From JAABRB01 sp963735025 (lineage in GTDB: Bacteria > Pseudomonadota > Gammaproteobacteria > Burkholderiales > SG8-39), in assembly GCA_963735025.1 (NCBI GenBank), contig CAVTJG010000017.1, positions 186,001 through 250,000 of the forward strand: a stretch of DNA of 64,000 nt, in the 5' to 3' direction. Shown piece by piece: positions 37,895 through 48,078 of this stretch. The notes beneath the pieces are model-generated. The model made no database searches. It was given only the letters and a program-made list of their open reading frames with translations, and was not told the DNA's origin. The first letter of the stretch is position 1. Each line of letters starts with the position of its first letter. A program made the position numbers and the translations under genes.

Positions 37895-39108
37895 AGTTTC
37901 TGCAGGTTCACAGCCGGGTCGGCCAGATCCGCGGCGCTCACGGTCTTTTTCTGATCGATCAGTCGTCGTGCCGCCCGCAGGTCGCGCGGGGCATTGATCG
38001 ACACGACTGCCTCGATCTTGTCGTCCCGGACGTAGAAAAGGCTGAAGCTGGCGCCTGTGAAGTCGCCGCGACAGACGGCATCGGGCCAGCTCTCCGGCAT
38101 GCCGAGCATCTGGATGTTCGATTCGTATTGATCCGACCAGAACCACGGCAACGGATCGTGCCGCGCATCGCCACCGAGCGCGGCCTTGGCGGCAACGATC
38201 GCCTGGTCCTGCGCGTTCTGCCAGGATTCGAGGCGAACGCGGCGTCCCAGTCGTGCTCCCGGCTGATCGGCCACATCTCCAGCTGCAAAGATGTCCGGAT
38301 CCGACGTCCGCCCCTGGTCATCGACCACGATGCCGTTCTTGACGTCGAGCCCGGCATCCCGCGCCAACTCGACGTTGGGCACGATACCGACGCCGATCAA
38401 CACGGTATCGGCCGCGACCTCCGTACCGTTGGAAAGGACTGCGACGATCCCTCCCCCGGGTGCAGGCCGGAGCGATTCGAGGCCGGCGCGGAGACGAATC
38501 TCGACACCGTGCTCGGCATGCAGCCGTGCGAGAAACGCCGAAAGCTCGGGCGACGCGGCGCGCGCACACAACCGGTCGGCAGCTTCCAGCACGGTGACCT
38601 TCGCACCCCGTTTGCGGGCTGTAGCGGCCGCTTCCAACCCGATCCAGCCGCCGCCGACGACCAGGAAGCGCGCATCGGCCGTGAGCCGGTCCCGCAGCGC
38701 CAGCGCATCGGCGATCGTGCGGAGATAGAAGACTCCGGGCAGATCCGCGCCCGGAATCGAGAGCGTCCGCACGCGGCTGCCCGTGGCGAGGATCAGGTGG
38801 TCGTACGGGATCGTCCGGCCGCGGTCGGTGGTGATGGTGTGCGCCTGGCGATCGATGGCCACGGCGCGTTCACCGGTTGCGTGTTCGAGCGAAAGTTCCG
38901 TCAACGCATCGGGCTTGAAGAGATGGCAGACATCCGGCTCGGACGCTCCGGAGAGCACCGCCTTCGAAAGTGGTGGCCGCTCGTGCGGCGGATGCGGCTC
39001 ATCGCCAACCAGCACGATGCGTCCGGTGTAGCCTTCCGCGCGCAACGTCTTCGCCGCCCAGCCCCCGGCCTGTCCCGCGCCGATGATCACGAACGAGCTG
39101 CTCTCCAT
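37891..39108 (-). CDS. Ferredoxin reductase component of Rieske oxygenase (FAD/NAD)
   Basis: 405 residues from the ATG at 39108, which overlaps the upstream stop by one base (TGATG). FAD motif VIIGAGQAGGWAA at the N-terminus, NAD motif VVGGGWIGLEAA at about 150, and FAAGDVADQP near 270 are typical of HcaD/BphA4/rubredoxin-reductase-type enzymes. It would pass electrons from NAD(P)H to the Rieske ferredoxin encoded at the other end of the operon. Last gene of the fifteen-gene minus-strand set. Confidence 0.88.
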   Translation of the reverse strand: MESSSFVIIGAGQAGGWAAKTLRAEGYTGRIVLVGDEPHPPHERPPLSKAVLSGASEPDVCHLFKPDALTELSLEHATGERAVAIDRQAHTITTDRGRTIPYDHLILATGSRVRTLSIPGADLPGVFYLRTIADALALRDRLTADARFLVVGGGWIGLEAAATARKRGAKVTVLEAADRLCARAASPELSAFLARLHAEHGVEIRLRAGLESLRPAPGGGIVAVLSNGTEVAADTVLIGVGIVPNVELARDAGLDVKNGIVVDDQGRTSDPDIFAAGDVADQPGARLGRRVRLESWQNAQDQAIVAAKAALGGDARHDPLPWFWSDQYESNIQMLGMPESWPDAVCRGDFTGASFSLFYVRDDKIEAVVSINAPRDLRAARRLIDQKKTVSAADLADPAVNLQKL

Positions 39109-40037
39109 CACGGTGCCGACCGCGCGCGACGCGACTTGCCGTCGATGCCGCCGATGACCGCCCACTCGGCAAAGGCCTCGGACGACTGCTGGAAGTCCTG
39201 GGGCTCCCAGTTGCCGTCGAGCTGATCCTCGTCGGAGTAATACTCGGCGAGCGCGCCGGCGGGATTCTTCACGTACCAGAAGTAGGCCGAGGAAATCGGA
39301 TGGCGGCCCGGACCGATCTCCGTTTCCCAGCCGCAGCGGCTGATGTGCATGCCTCCACCGAAGACCTCATGGATGTCGCGCACGGTGAACGCCACGTGAT
39401 TGAGGCCGCGCTTGGGAGACGGCGGCTGGAGCAGAAACATGTCGTGATGCCCCCCCTCCTCGGCACAGCGCAGGAACACTGCGCGCCCCGGATAGCGGTC
39501 GGAGACACGGAAGCCGACGCGCTCCACATAGAAGCGCTCGACGTCGGCAAGTCGGTCGGTGAAAAACACGACGTGCCCGACCTCGATCGGTTCGGCACGC
39601 TCGTAGACGGTGCTGCGGCGGTTCACGCCGCGACCCGGAACGCCCCAGGCGTTGATCGGCACGCCGGTCACGTCGACCACGCGCTTGCGGGTGACCCGAA
39701 ATGCGATTGCGAGGCCGTTCGGATCGGTCGCGTACAGCGTGGCTTCGGATTCAGACCACTTCGCCTCACCACCGAGCGCATTGCGCAGGCGTTCCAGGTC
39801 GACAGCGCTTTCGACGCCCCAGATCACCTCCCGGAGCGTCGGACCCGATTCGAACGCGGACGGCAGCGTGGCGTCCTCCATATGCCGGACTCGGACCTCG
39901 CAGCCGTTCATGGTCTCGAAATCGAGGCCGGCGTCCGACTCGCCTACGAGTTTCAGCCCCCAGTCAAGAAAGAAACGGCGGCATACAGCAACGTCCGCGA
40001 CACCGTAAGTGATGCGATCGATTCCGAGAATGCTCAT
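39108..40037 (-). CDS. VOC-family protein, extradiol-dioxygenase-like
   Basis: 309 residues with two vicinal-oxygen-chelate modules: N-terminal ILGIDRITYGVADV, C-terminal EVGHVVFFTDRLADVERFY. Potential metal ligands appear in the second module (VGHVVFF, GLNHVAFTV and AEYYSDED), as in type I extradiol dioxygenases. It could be a ring-cleaving dioxygenase for a catechol made by the oxygenase. Glyoxalase-like alternatives remain possible. Nineteen bases after the aldehyde dehydrogenase gene. Confidence 0.8.
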   Translation of the reverse strand: MSILGIDRITYGVADVAVCRRFFLDWGLKLVGESDAGLDFETMNGCEVRVRHMEDATLPSAFESGPTLREVIWGVESAVDLERLRNALGGEAKWSESEATLYATDPNGLAIAFRVTRKRVVDVTGVPINAWGVPGRGVNRRSTVYERAEPIEVGHVVFFTDRLADVERFYVERVGFRVSDRYPGRAVFLRCAEEGGHHDMFLLQPPSPKRGLNHVAFTVRDIHEVFGGGMHISRCGWETEIGPGRHPISSAYFWYVKNPAGALAEYYSDEDQLDGNWEPQDFQQSSEAFAEWAVIGGIDGKSRRARSAP

Positions 40038-40056
40038 GACTGGCTTCTCCCGCCTT

Positions 40057-41522
40057 TCAGTTCGCCCACGGGAGCGGCTGCTCGTTCAGCCCCCAGTAGA
40101 GACTCTTCTGGTGCTTGTACTGAAGAATGCCCAGGCGCCCCTTCTCGATTCCCAGGCCGCTCTCCTTGATACCGGTGAACGGGGTAGAGATCGAGAACTG
40201 CTTGTAGGTGTTGATCCACACCGTGCCTGCTTCGAGCCGGCGCGCCACGCGCCACGCGCGCTTGTAGTCGCGGGTCCAGATTCCCGATGCAAGACCGTAG
40301 ACGCTGTCGTTCGCCTGCTCGAGCAGCGCAGCTTCGTCGCGGAAGGGGATCACCACCAGGACCGGTCCGAAGATCTCTTCCTGGCAGATGCGGGCGCGGT
40401 TCGACAGGCCCGACAGGATGGTGGGCTTGTAGAACCAGCCCGAGTCGTAAACTTTGCCGCGCGGGCGCTCACCGCCGGTCAGGACCGCGCCGCCTTCGTC
40501 CCGGCCGAGCTGAACGAATCGCTCGATGGACGCGCGGTGGCTGCTCGTGATCAGCGGTCCCATCTGGGTGCCGGGATCGGCCGGATCACCGACGCGCAGC
40601 GCGCCGCGCTTTTTCCACCAGGCGCGCGACAAACGCATCGTGGATGGACTCGTGCACGAAGAGCCGGGAGCCGGCGATGCAAGACTCGCCCGTCGAGCTG
40701 AAGATACCGAACAGCACGCCATTCACGGCGTGGTCGATGTCGGCATCCTCGAAAACGATCGTCGGCGACTTGCCGCCCAGTTCGAGCGTGATCGGCATCA
40801 GCTTCTCGGCCGCAATGGCCGCGAGCATGCGGCCGCGTCGTCGTGCCACCGGTGAACGATACTTTCTTCACCAGGGGATGGCGAACGATCGCGTCGCCGA
40901 TGATCGATCCTTTTCCCGGCACCACGCTGACGACGCCCTTCGGCACGCCGGCCTGCTCGCAGATTCTTCCCAGCTCCAGGGCCGCGAGCGGCGTGACCTC
41001 GGCGGGCTTCACGACGACCGCATTGCCGGCAGCAAGCGCCGGCGCCAGCTTCTGCGCCTCGCTCGCGATCGGCGAGTTCCAGGGCGTGATCGCGGCCACG
41101 ACCCCCAGCGGCTCGTGAATGCTCATGGTGAGGTAATCGCCGCGCGGCGGTGTCAGCGTTTCCTCGAGCGTCTCGCACGCAGCGGCGAAAAACTGAAACG
41201 TTCCCGCCGCGCTCGCAACGAGCGCCCGCGTCTCGTTGATCGGCTTGCCGTTATCGCGACGTTGCAGCTGGGCCAGTTCTTCCGCCCGCTCGCGAATGAG
41301 CGTGCTGATGCGGTAGAGAATGCCCGCTCGGGCGTGCGGCTGCAGATCCCGCCAGTCTGACCGGCGCCATGCTGCGTCGGCAATCCGGATCGCCTCGTCG
41401 ACGTCCTCGACACTTGCCGCCGCAAGTTCCGCATTGACACTGTCGTCGGCCGGATAGCGGGAGGCATACACCCCTCCCCGGCCCTGACGCCATTCTCCAC
41501 CGACAAGTATTGGCATCACCAT
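40057..41522 (-). pseudogene. NAD(P)-dependent aldehyde dehydrogenase, two frameshifts
   Basis: About 487 residues if restored. The N-terminal frame runs from the ATG at 41522 (ILVGGEWRQGRGGVYASRYPADD) through ITPWNSPI and VVPGKGSIIGD. A shift near 40840 leads to the catalytic core with TLELGGKSPTIVFEDADIDH (Glu) and FSSTGESCIAGSRL (Cys nucleophile). A second shift near 40600 in an A/G-rich run leads to the C-terminus (RVGDPADPGTQMGPL, EEIFGPVLVV, FTGIKESGLGIEKG). Both shifts look like single-base indels in an otherwise perfect enzyme. Probably oxidises an aromatic or semialdehyde intermediate of the operon pathway. Confidence 0.85.
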
Positions 41523-41534
41523 GAAGTGCGTCCT

Positions 41535-42332
41535 TCAGAAACGAATCGGCGCGGCAAAGTCGCGCAGTGCTCTCACCGCGGCGTACGCTGCCAGCGAGGA
41601 GGTCTTGGGATTTTCGGCAAGCGGCTTGCCCGACATGCTGACTTCCATTTCGCCGAATGCGCCGCGCGCGACCACGTGGTGAACGTTCCGGGTGACTGCG
41701 GGATCGGCGACCAGCGTCACCCGCGTGCGATCGAGGCCGAGCCCTGCCAGCGAGACGGTCGCCGCGACGTTCGCGTTCTTGGGATAGAGGCGCGCTGCTT
41801 CGCGTGCGGAACCCTCGTAAATCACGGCGGGCTGGTCGAGCGCTGCGAGGTCCACCGCGCGCTCTGCCGGGGTCCCGAGCCAGCCGAGCGGTGGCTTGCG
41901 GCCCGTGTAGATCACCTCGTCCAGGCCGCCAACGCGCGCCGCCGCGAGCGCGTCCAGACCACCGATCGCGCCGGATACGAGCGTGAGCTGGCTGCCGCCG
42001 CGCCGCGCCGCGGCTTCGAGCAGCTCGGGCAATTCCGGCTGGGCCAGGGCGCCGACCGAGACGAGCGCGACATTAACGCCTTGTTCGAGCAGCGGCACCA
42101 CATACGCGGGGACTGCGCCATGCCCCGCGCACTCGATCGCGCAGTCCGGGCGCTCGGCCATTTCGGCGAGGTCGCAGAGCACATCGATACCTCCGCCCAG
42201 GACCTTGGCCAGTTCGGCCTTGCGACTCGGCCGCTCGAGCAGATGCGTGACGCGCAGCGCCGGGTCACCCGCGACTCGGTCGAGAACGAGCCGGCCGATG
42301 GCGCCGTAGCCGATGAGCAGCGCGCGCTTCAT
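41535..42332 (-). CDS. Aspartate dehydrogenase (NadX-type) homologue
   Basis: 265 residues from the ATG at 42332. N-terminal Rossmann GYGAIGR, central SGAIGGLDALAAARVGG and YTGRKPPLGWLGT, then AARLYPKNANVAATVSLAGLG and AFGEMEVSMSGKP are the typical landmarks of L-aspartate dehydrogenase. That enzyme interconverts L-aspartate and iminosuccinate/oxaloacetate with NAD(P). Betaproteobacterial homologues often sit in catabolic clusters rather than with NAD biosynthesis, as here, so the physiological substrate may differ. Confidence 0.85.
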   Translation of the reverse strand: MKRALLIGYGAIGRLVLDRVAGDPALRVTHLLERPSRKAELAKVLGGGIDVLCDLAEMAERPDCAIECAGHGAVPAYVVPLLEQGVNVALVSVGALAQPELPELLEAAARRGGSQLTLVSGAIGGLDALAAARVGGLDEVIYTGRKPPLGWLGTPAERAVDLAALDQPAVIYEGSAREAARLYPKNANVAATVSLAGLGLDRTRVTLVADPAVTRNVHHVVARGAFGEMEVSMSGKPLAENPKTSSLAAYAAVRALRDFAAPIRF

Positions 42333-42342
42333 GCCGACACGT

Positions 42343-44031
42343 TCAGGCCTGCACCTTGCGCACGGGCGGGCCCGAGAAGGCGCGCGCAAAGGGACCGACG
42401 GCAACCATATCGACTTCTATGAGCACGGGACCGCGCTCGGCCAGCGCGTCACGCAACGTGCTGCCCAGCTCCGCCAAATCCTGCACGCGACGGTGCGCGA
42501 GGCTGATCGACTGTGCGAGCTTTGCGAAATCCGGTGTGTTCAAGTCGACGAAATACCTTCGTCCGCCGTAGTGCGCATCCTGAATGTTGCGGATCACGCC
42601 GTACCCGCGATCGTTCATCAGGAGCACGACGACGTTCGCCCGCTCCTGGACCAGCGTCGCAAGCTCGCCGATATTGACCTGCAATCCCCCGTCCCCCACG
42701 AGACAGATCGTCTTGCGGTCGCCTGCCGCAAGCGCCGCCCCGACCGCCATCTGCACACCCTGGCCGATGCCTCCACCGAGCGCGTGCACGCCGTCGCGCG
42801 GGCCCGAGATGCGCAGGCTGCGATTACCCCACGTGCTGTTCGACAGGGTCACGTCGCGGACCCAGACGAAGTCGCGGCCCGCCGCCCGTTGCAGCTCGGC
42901 GAGGAGCGTGGCGTAAGGTCCCAGTCCGTCCCGCACGATCTTTTCCGCGGCTTCGCGCGCCGCGGAAATATCCTGTCCGAACTTCGGATCGGGCTTCATT
43001 CGACCTTCCAGACGATCGGCGAGTCCAGCGAGCGCCACCGCACTGTCCCCCGACACGAAGTACTGATCCGCGTAGCAGCGGCCCTGCAGTCGCGGATCGG
43101 CGTCGATGCGATAGAGCGGCCGCGGCAGCTTCAGCTTGTAGGTCAGCGTCTCGTTCCCACGCAGGCGCGAACCGACCACCAGCATCGCGTCACACGTCGC
43201 GTAGAAGCGCTCGACCGGCTCATGAAGATTGAATGCTCCGAGCGAGCGCGGGTCGTCCTCCGGAACGACGCCGCGTCCCTGGACGCTCGTCACGACACCG
43301 AAGCCGAGGTCCATCAAGCGCCGAACGGCCGCGCCGGCATGACGCGCACCACCCCCGAGCCATAATAACGGCCGCTTCGCGCGAGAGAGCCGCTCTGCCA
43401 GTGCATCGAGCTCGTCCGGACGCGGTTGAGGCACGCCGATCTCGGCAGGTGCGAGGGACTGCGGCGCGTCGATCTCGGTCGCCTGGATATCGATGGGAAT
43501 CTCGATGCTCACCGGACCGGTCGGCGCGGTGAGCGCGACGCGCACTGCCTCGCGCAGGGTTCCCAGGGCCGTCTCGGCACTGCGTACCCGGAACGCGGCC
43601 TTGGATACCGCGTGTAGCATGTCGAGTTGCTCGGGTGCCTCGTGAATATAGGCGAGATCCCGATCCAGATAGGGCACCTCGATCTGGCCGGTGATGTGGA
43701 GCACCGGCGTGCCGGCCGTAAGCGCCTCGACCATCGCGCCACAGGCGTTGCCCGCCGCCGTTCCGGTACTCGTGACCGCGACGCCCAGACCGCCGGAGAC
43801 GCGGGCATAGGCGTCCGCCATGTTGACGGCACCCGGCTCGCTCCGGGCGGGGACGAAACGGATCGGCGCTGCTTGTCCCTGTGCGGCGGCCGCAGCCGCC
43901 CGTCTGCCGAACGCATCGAGAATCGGCATGTTGTGGATGGAGATGACGCCGAAGGCCGTCCGTACGCCGCATTGCTCGAGAAATCGGGCGACCATGTCAC
44001 CCACGGTCATTGATTGGCTGACTTCAGACAT
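42343..44031 (-). CDS. Thiamine pyrophosphate-dependent enzyme (acetolactate synthase/benzoylformate decarboxylase-like)
   Basis: 562 residues from the ATG at 44031. It has all three domains of the POX/BFD family. The N-terminal catalytic Glu is in ARSEPGAVNMADAYAR, the central domain contains RLSRAKRPLLWLGGGARHAG, and the C-terminal TPP-Mg motif runs from GDGGLQVNIGELATL to LLMNDRGYG. Likely a decarboxylase or carboligase acting on a 2-oxo acid of the pathway. A true acetolactate synthase is less likely because no small subunit or branched-chain gene is nearby. Confidence 0.85.
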   Translation of the reverse strand: MSEVSQSMTVGDMVARFLEQCGVRTAFGVISIHNMPILDAFGRRAAAAAAQGQAAPIRFVPARSEPGAVNMADAYARVSGGLGVAVTSTGTAAGNACGAMVEALTAGTPVLHITGQIEVPYLDRDLAYIHEAPEQLDMLHAVSKAAFRVRSAETALGTLREAVRVALTAPTGPVSIEIPIDIQATEIDAPQSLAPAEIGVPQPRPDELDALAERLSRAKRPLLWLGGGARHAGAAVRRLMDLGFGVVTSVQGRGVVPEDDPRSLGAFNLHEPVERFYATCDAMLVVGSRLRGNETLTYKLKLPRPLYRIDADPRLQGRCYADQYFVSGDSAVALAGLADRLEGRMKPDPKFGQDISAAREAAEKIVRDGLGPYATLLAELQRAAGRDFVWVRDVTLSNSTWGNRSLRISGPRDGVHALGGGIGQGVQMAVGAALAAGDRKTICLVGDGGLQVNIGELATLVQERANVVVLLMNDRGYGVIRNIQDAHYGGRRYFVDLNTPDFAKLAQSISLAHRRVQDLAELGSTLRDALAERGPVLIEVDMVAVGPFARAFSGPPVRKVQA

Positions 44032-44041
44032 GGCTTTAGCC

Positions 44042-44836
44042 TTATGCGGCCGCTTCAGCGGGACGATAGTTGAGTTGAAAGGAGAGATCCGCTGCAGCCC
44101 GCACCACCTGCTTGATGAGCCGCTCACGCAATTCGCCCGGCTCCAGGTTTGGACGCTGCGCGGTGACGCTGATCGCCGCGACCACGCTCCTGCTCTGGTC
44201 GCGAACCGGCGCCGCGATGGCCGAGACACCCTGCTCGAAAAAAGACTCGCTCACTGCGTAGCCGCGCGCGCGATCCTCCTTGATGAGACGCTTCAGCTCG
44301 GCCAGGGTGCGTGGCGACTTGGACGAGACTTTCGGCAAGCCTGCCCCGGGATAAAGCGCCGCGAGCACCCGATCCTCCGTGCCCGTGAGCAACACGCGGC
44401 CGAGGATCGTGGCATGTGCCGGCAGGCGCGTGCCGACGTTCACATTGCTCGCGAAGGCGGATTGCGCCGCAGCCTTCAGGACGATGACCACGTCCTGCCC
44501 GTCCCGGATCACGAGCTGCGCGGAGAAACCGGTCTCGTCACGCAGCCTTTCGATCATCGGTCGGGCAAGCTCGGTGAATTCAAGCGAAGCGATGGTTTCG
44601 AACCCGAGCCGCAGCACCGCGGGGCCGATCCGGTAGGCGTCGTTCGCGCGCTCCAGAAAACCGAGGTGCTCGAGCGTCTGCGCGAGGCGAAACGCCGTTG
44701 AGCGCGGGATCGCCAGCATCCGAGCCATATCGGCAGCGCTCAGTACCTTCCGCGAGCGGTCGAAAAGCTGGAGCAAGCGCAAGCCGCGCTCGAGGCCCGG
44801 CACATTGTATCTCGACATACTGAGCGGCGCGTTCAT
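44042..44836 (-). CDS. IclR family transcriptional regulator
   Basis: 264 residues. N-terminal winged HTH (RGLRLLQLFDRSRKVLSAADMARMLAIPRSTAFRLAQTLE region, residues about 20-70) and C-terminal effector domain (LPAHATILGRVLL, YAVSESFFEQGVSAIAAPVRD). The ATG at 44836 overlaps the hydrolase stop as ATGA, which fixes the start. Its position inside the operon suggests it controls the same genes in response to a pathway metabolite. Confidence 0.92.
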   Translation of the reverse strand: MNAPLSMSRYNVPGLERGLRLLQLFDRSRKVLSAADMARMLAIPRSTAFRLAQTLEHLGFLERANDAYRIGPAVLRLGFETIASLEFTELARPMIERLRDETGFSAQLVIRDGQDVVIVLKAAAQSAFASNVNVGTRLPAHATILGRVLLTGTEDRVLAALYPGAGLPKVSSKSPRTLAELKRLIKEDRARGYAVSESFFEQGVSAIAAPVRDQSRSVVAAISVTAQRPNLEPGELRERLIKQVVRAAADLSFQLNYRPAEAAA

Positions 44837-45697
44837 GCCTCGCCCCCTTTGACGCATGATTCAGCAAACTTTGCGATCATGGCATTCACGATGTCGGGGG
44901 CCTCGACATACGAGAGATGACCCGGCCCGTCGAGGATCTGGAACGTGGCGCGTGGAAACGCGCGGGCGATGCTTTCGCAATCCTGCGCAGGCGTGATCGT
45001 GTCGGCGCTCGCCGCAATCACCAGGCACCGGACCGTCGTAACGCGCCGCGTCTTTCACCAGCGTGCCATGGGCGAGCATGCGGGCCGCTTGCGTATATCC
45101 GTGCGGATCGATCCTGGCCTGGCTCCACGACGCGATTCCTCGGGCGGCGTTCGAGGCCCCCTCGGAGAGCATTCCACCTGGAAGATTCTCCGCCATGCCC
45201 CGAGGTCCCAGCCGCGCGAGACGTGCGAGGCGCGAGGCGAGCTTTTCCTCGCGGGCGCTGGGCGCGGCGAGTCCGTATCCGCCCGCCGGATTCAGCAGCA
45301 AGAGCCCCGCAACTCCATCAGGGAGCATTGCCGCGTAACTCGTGGCAATCAAAGCCCCGAGCGAGCTCGCGACGATGACCGGACGGCGAATTCCGAGTAC
45401 GCCGAGAAAAGACTCCAGCGAAGCAGCGTAGTCGCTTGCCCCGGGGGATTCCGTCTCGATCGGATCCGAATCACCGTAGCCCGGCGCGTCCCAGGCGATC
45501 GCCCGGAATTCCGCTGCGAGGCCTTGGAACTGCTGCACCCACGAGCCGGACTGGCTCCCGATGCCGTGCAGAAATACAAGGCTCGTCGGGCCTGTGCCAG
45601 CCTGCCGATAGGACACCGCGCCGCGCGAGGTCGCAACCCGCGCGATCGGATACGGATCGAGCAGCGAATCCACGACGGCGAAGTCGGCAGCTGTCAC
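44833..45697 (-). pseudogene. Alpha/beta hydrolase with one frameshift
   Basis: The start is a GTG at 45697 overlapping the cupin stop (GTGA). Oxyanion region FLHGIGSQSGSW, nucleophile elbow ASSLGALIA (Ser), then a shift near 45030 into the frame giving LVIAASADTITP (Asp region) and DGPGHLSYVEAP (catalytic His). About 285 residues if restored. Resembles meta-cleavage-product hydrolases and 3-oxoadipate enol-lactonases, which would fit an aromatic pathway. One base change restores the gene. Confidence 0.8.
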
Positions 45698-46236
45698 GAA
45701 CGCTTGATCTTCGCCAGCGGATGGTCGGGCGGGTAGGTCGGCGTGATCGGCTTCGGCGAGCCGAGCATCACGCACATCAACGCATCTTCCTCGCCGATGT
45801 TGATCTCGCCCCGGTAGACCCCCGGCGGGATGGAGATCAGGTCGCGGTCCGCGACCACCGCTTCCCAGCGCTCCCCGTCCTTCTCGCACATCACCTTCAC
45901 TTTGCCGCGGAGCACGAAGAAGATTTCTTCGACATCGGTGTGGATGTGCATGGGCCCTTCCGCCCCGGCCGGAAGAACCATCGTCGAGAACGTGAAGTGC
46001 TCGGCCGGAACCACATTGGCGTCCGATGCCACGCCGGTTCCACCTGTCCCGACGTAGCGCATCTGCGCGCGCCGGTACTTCGGGTCGTAGTCGGCCTGGA
46101 ACTTGAGTGCGTTCCAGTCGTATTTGCGCGCTCCGAGGCGCGCGACACGCGACTCCATCCATTCGGCGAAGCTCGCGCCCGCTGGCCGGTCCCATGACCG
46201 TGCGGTCTGCTTCTCTTTCACTGCCTGATCGCTCAT
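45694..46236 (-). CDS. Cupin domain protein
   Basis: 180 residues. Cupin motif 1 is GPMHIHTDVEEIFFVLRGKV and motif 2 is PPGVYRGEINIGEEDAL, with probable metal ligands His, His, Glu. An N-terminal segment (SFAEWMESRVARLGARK) extends beyond the minimal barrel. Might be a dioxygenase, isomerase or binding protein. Coupled by overlap to the hydrolase. Confidence 0.82.
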   Translation of the reverse strand: MSDQAVKEKQTARSWDRPAGASFAEWMESRVARLGARKYDWNALKFQADYDPKYRRAQMRYVGTGGTGVASDANVVPAEHFTFSTMVLPAGAEGPMHIHTDVEEIFFVLRGKVKVMCEKDGERWEAVVADRDLISIPPGVYRGEINIGEEDALMCVMLGSPKPITPTYPPDHPLAKIKRS

Positions 46237-46259
46237 GACTTTCCTCCGTATCTATGCTG

Positions 46260-46991
46260 TCAATGCATCACAAATCCGCCGTTCACGGCGAGAAACTGTC
46301 CGGTGATGAATCCCGCTTCCTCCGACAGGAGGAATGCCACCGCGCCGCACACGTCTTCGGGCATCTGCGACCGGCTGATCGCGCGCCCTTCCTTGTAGAG
46401 TTGATGCCGCTCGGCAGGGACGTACTCCGTCGCCTCCACGAGCGTCAGTCCCGGCGCCACCGTGTTGACCGTGATGCCCTGCGCGCCGAGCTCGCGCGCC
46501 ATGGCACGAGTCATGGCCATGACGGCGCCCTTGCTCGCGACATAGGCGAGCAGCTTCGGCGCGCCCCAAAGCGCTGTGTCGGAACCAACATTCACCACAC
46601 GGCCCTTTCCGGAGGCAGCGAGATACTGGAGTGCGGCGCGAGTAGTGAGCCACGTGCCGCGGACGTTGACCGCCATCACCTGATCCCAGGTCTCGACATC
46701 CAGCTCGTCGAGCGCCTTGCCGCCCGAGCTCGTTATCGCGCCGTTGTTCACCAGGCCGTCGAGCCCGTCGAGTGCGGCGGCCGCGGCTGCCACGCCCGAC
46801 TCGATCGAGGCGGGCCTCGCGAGATCCATCGGCACGAACGCCGCACCGATCTCCTTGGCGGTCGCTCGCCCCGCATCCTCGAGTATGTCGGCCACCACGA
46901 CGCGTGCGCCGGCGGCGAGCGCACGCTCCGCGAATGCGCGACCGAGGCCGCGCGCGGCGCCGGTGATCAGGATGCGTCGATTGCGTAGCAT
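46260..46991 (-). CDS. SDR-family oxidoreductase (FabG-like)
   Basis: 243 residues. Classical SDR: TGAARGLG near residue 10, NNGAI, catalytic Ser in NVGSDTALWG, YVASK active site, and C-terminal GFITGQFLAVNGG. In a Rieske oxygenase operon a likely job is dehydrogenation of the cis-dihydrodiol or an alcohol product. General 3-oxoacyl-ACP reductase activity is improbable here. Confidence 0.87.
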   Translation of the reverse strand: MLRNRRILITGAARGLGRAFAERALAAGARVVVADILEDAGRATAKEIGAAFVPMDLARPASIESGVAAAAAALDGLDGLVNNGAITSSGGKALDELDVETWDQVMAVNVRGTWLTTRAALQYLAASGKGRVVNVGSDTALWGAPKLLAYVASKGAVMAMTRAMARELGAQGITVNTVAPGLTLVEATEYVPAERHQLYKEGRAISRSQMPEDVCGAVAFLLSEEAGFITGQFLAVNGGFVMH

Positions 46992-47010
46992 CGCGTGCGC
47001 CTCGCGCCTC

Positions 47011-48069
47011 TCAGGCAGCCACCTGCCCCGCCTCTGCGTTCGCTGCCTTGGCCGCGCGATGCGCAGCGAGCGCCTTCACCTGCTCCTCCGCGCGTTGCTG
47101 CATCACCCGCCGCACGCGCGCAAGTCCGGTATCGTGCTGATAGAGGAACTCGTGCGACCGCGCATCGGGCGCCATGTGCTCGAGCACTACACGGTCCTGC
47201 TCGAGCACGGCCCAGTGAAGCCCCTCCAGCTTCGTGCGATACATGAATTGCCACACGTCGCGCACCCATCCGGAGCACTTCCGGGCCCGCCAGAAGAACA
47301 CCAGGCAGTTGTCCTCGTCGACCGGCGTGGCGAAACCGACGATGTAGAAGCTGCCGCCGGGACCACCGCTCGGACGGTAGGGAATCGACAGGCGCAGCCA
47401 GGTCGCGCCACTTGAGCCGAACTCGACCCAGTCGAAATTGACGTCCCGCTGGGTCGTTTTCTCGAACGAGAAACCGGTCGGTGTCTTCCGGATCTGCATG
47501 TTCGCGGTCTTGTCGCCGAACGCCATCGAATGGGACGCCGCATGCAGATATGCGCCGTGCATGGGGTCCATGACGTTGTCGATCGCATACCGGTAATTGC
47601 ATTTCCACTTCGCGAAGCAGACGATCGCGCCGTAGTCCGGGCTCGTGAGCTCCTCCGGCAGCTCCAGCTTGCAAGGCTGCAGATGCGCCTCGTCGCCGAA
47701 ATAGACGAAGATGGCTCCCCGGATCTCCTGAACCGGATAGCTTTTCACGGCCTTGTCGCCCTCCAGCGGGCAGTTGGGAACGGCTGGCACCTTGCACACC
47801 GTTCCTGTTCCGTCGACTTCGACGCCGTGATACCAGCAGGCCACGCGGTCACCCAGATTCCAGCCGAGTGACAGCCGCGCACCGCGGTGAGGACAGCGGT
47901 CCTCCGTCGCATGCGGCGTTCCTTTTCCATCGCGCCAGAGCACGAGGTTCTCCGAAAGCCGCGTGATCCCGACCGGCGCGCCAGCGAGCGCCCAGCTCGG
48001 AAGCACCGGATACCATTCATTCAGCAGCCCGCGGTTCAACCGCTGCTCAACCGAATTCGCATCACTCAT
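47011..48069 (-). CDS. Rieske non-heme iron oxygenase, alpha subunit
   Basis: 352 residues. The Rieske [2Fe-2S] domain has Cys59-X-His61 and Cys78-X2-His81 (CPHRGARLSLGW, CWYHG). The mononuclear iron region is YAIDNVMDPMHGAYLH. Size and lack of a beta-subunit gene place it with the vanillate-demethylase/TsaM-like oxygenases, which hydroxylate rings or remove methyl groups. Partners (ferredoxin at 51182, reductase at 37891) are in the same operon. Substrate unknown. Confidence 0.9.
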   Translation of the reverse strand: MSDANSVEQRLNRGLLNEWYPVLPSWALAGAPVGITRLSENLVLWRDGKGTPHATEDRCPHRGARLSLGWNLGDRVACWYHGVEVDGTGTVCKVPAVPNCPLEGDKAVKSYPVQEIRGAIFVYFGDEAHLQPCKLELPEELTSPDYGAIVCFAKWKCNYRYAIDNVMDPMHGAYLHAASHSMAFGDKTANMQIRKTPTGFSFEKTTQRDVNFDWVEFGSSGATWLRLSIPYRPSGGPGGSFYIVGFATPVDEDNCLVFFWRARKCSGWVRDVWQFMYRTKLEGLHWAVLEQDRVVLEHMAPDARSHEFLYQHDTGLARVRRVMQQRAEEQVKALAAHRAAKAANAEAGQVAA

Positions 48070-48078
48070 AGTGTTCTC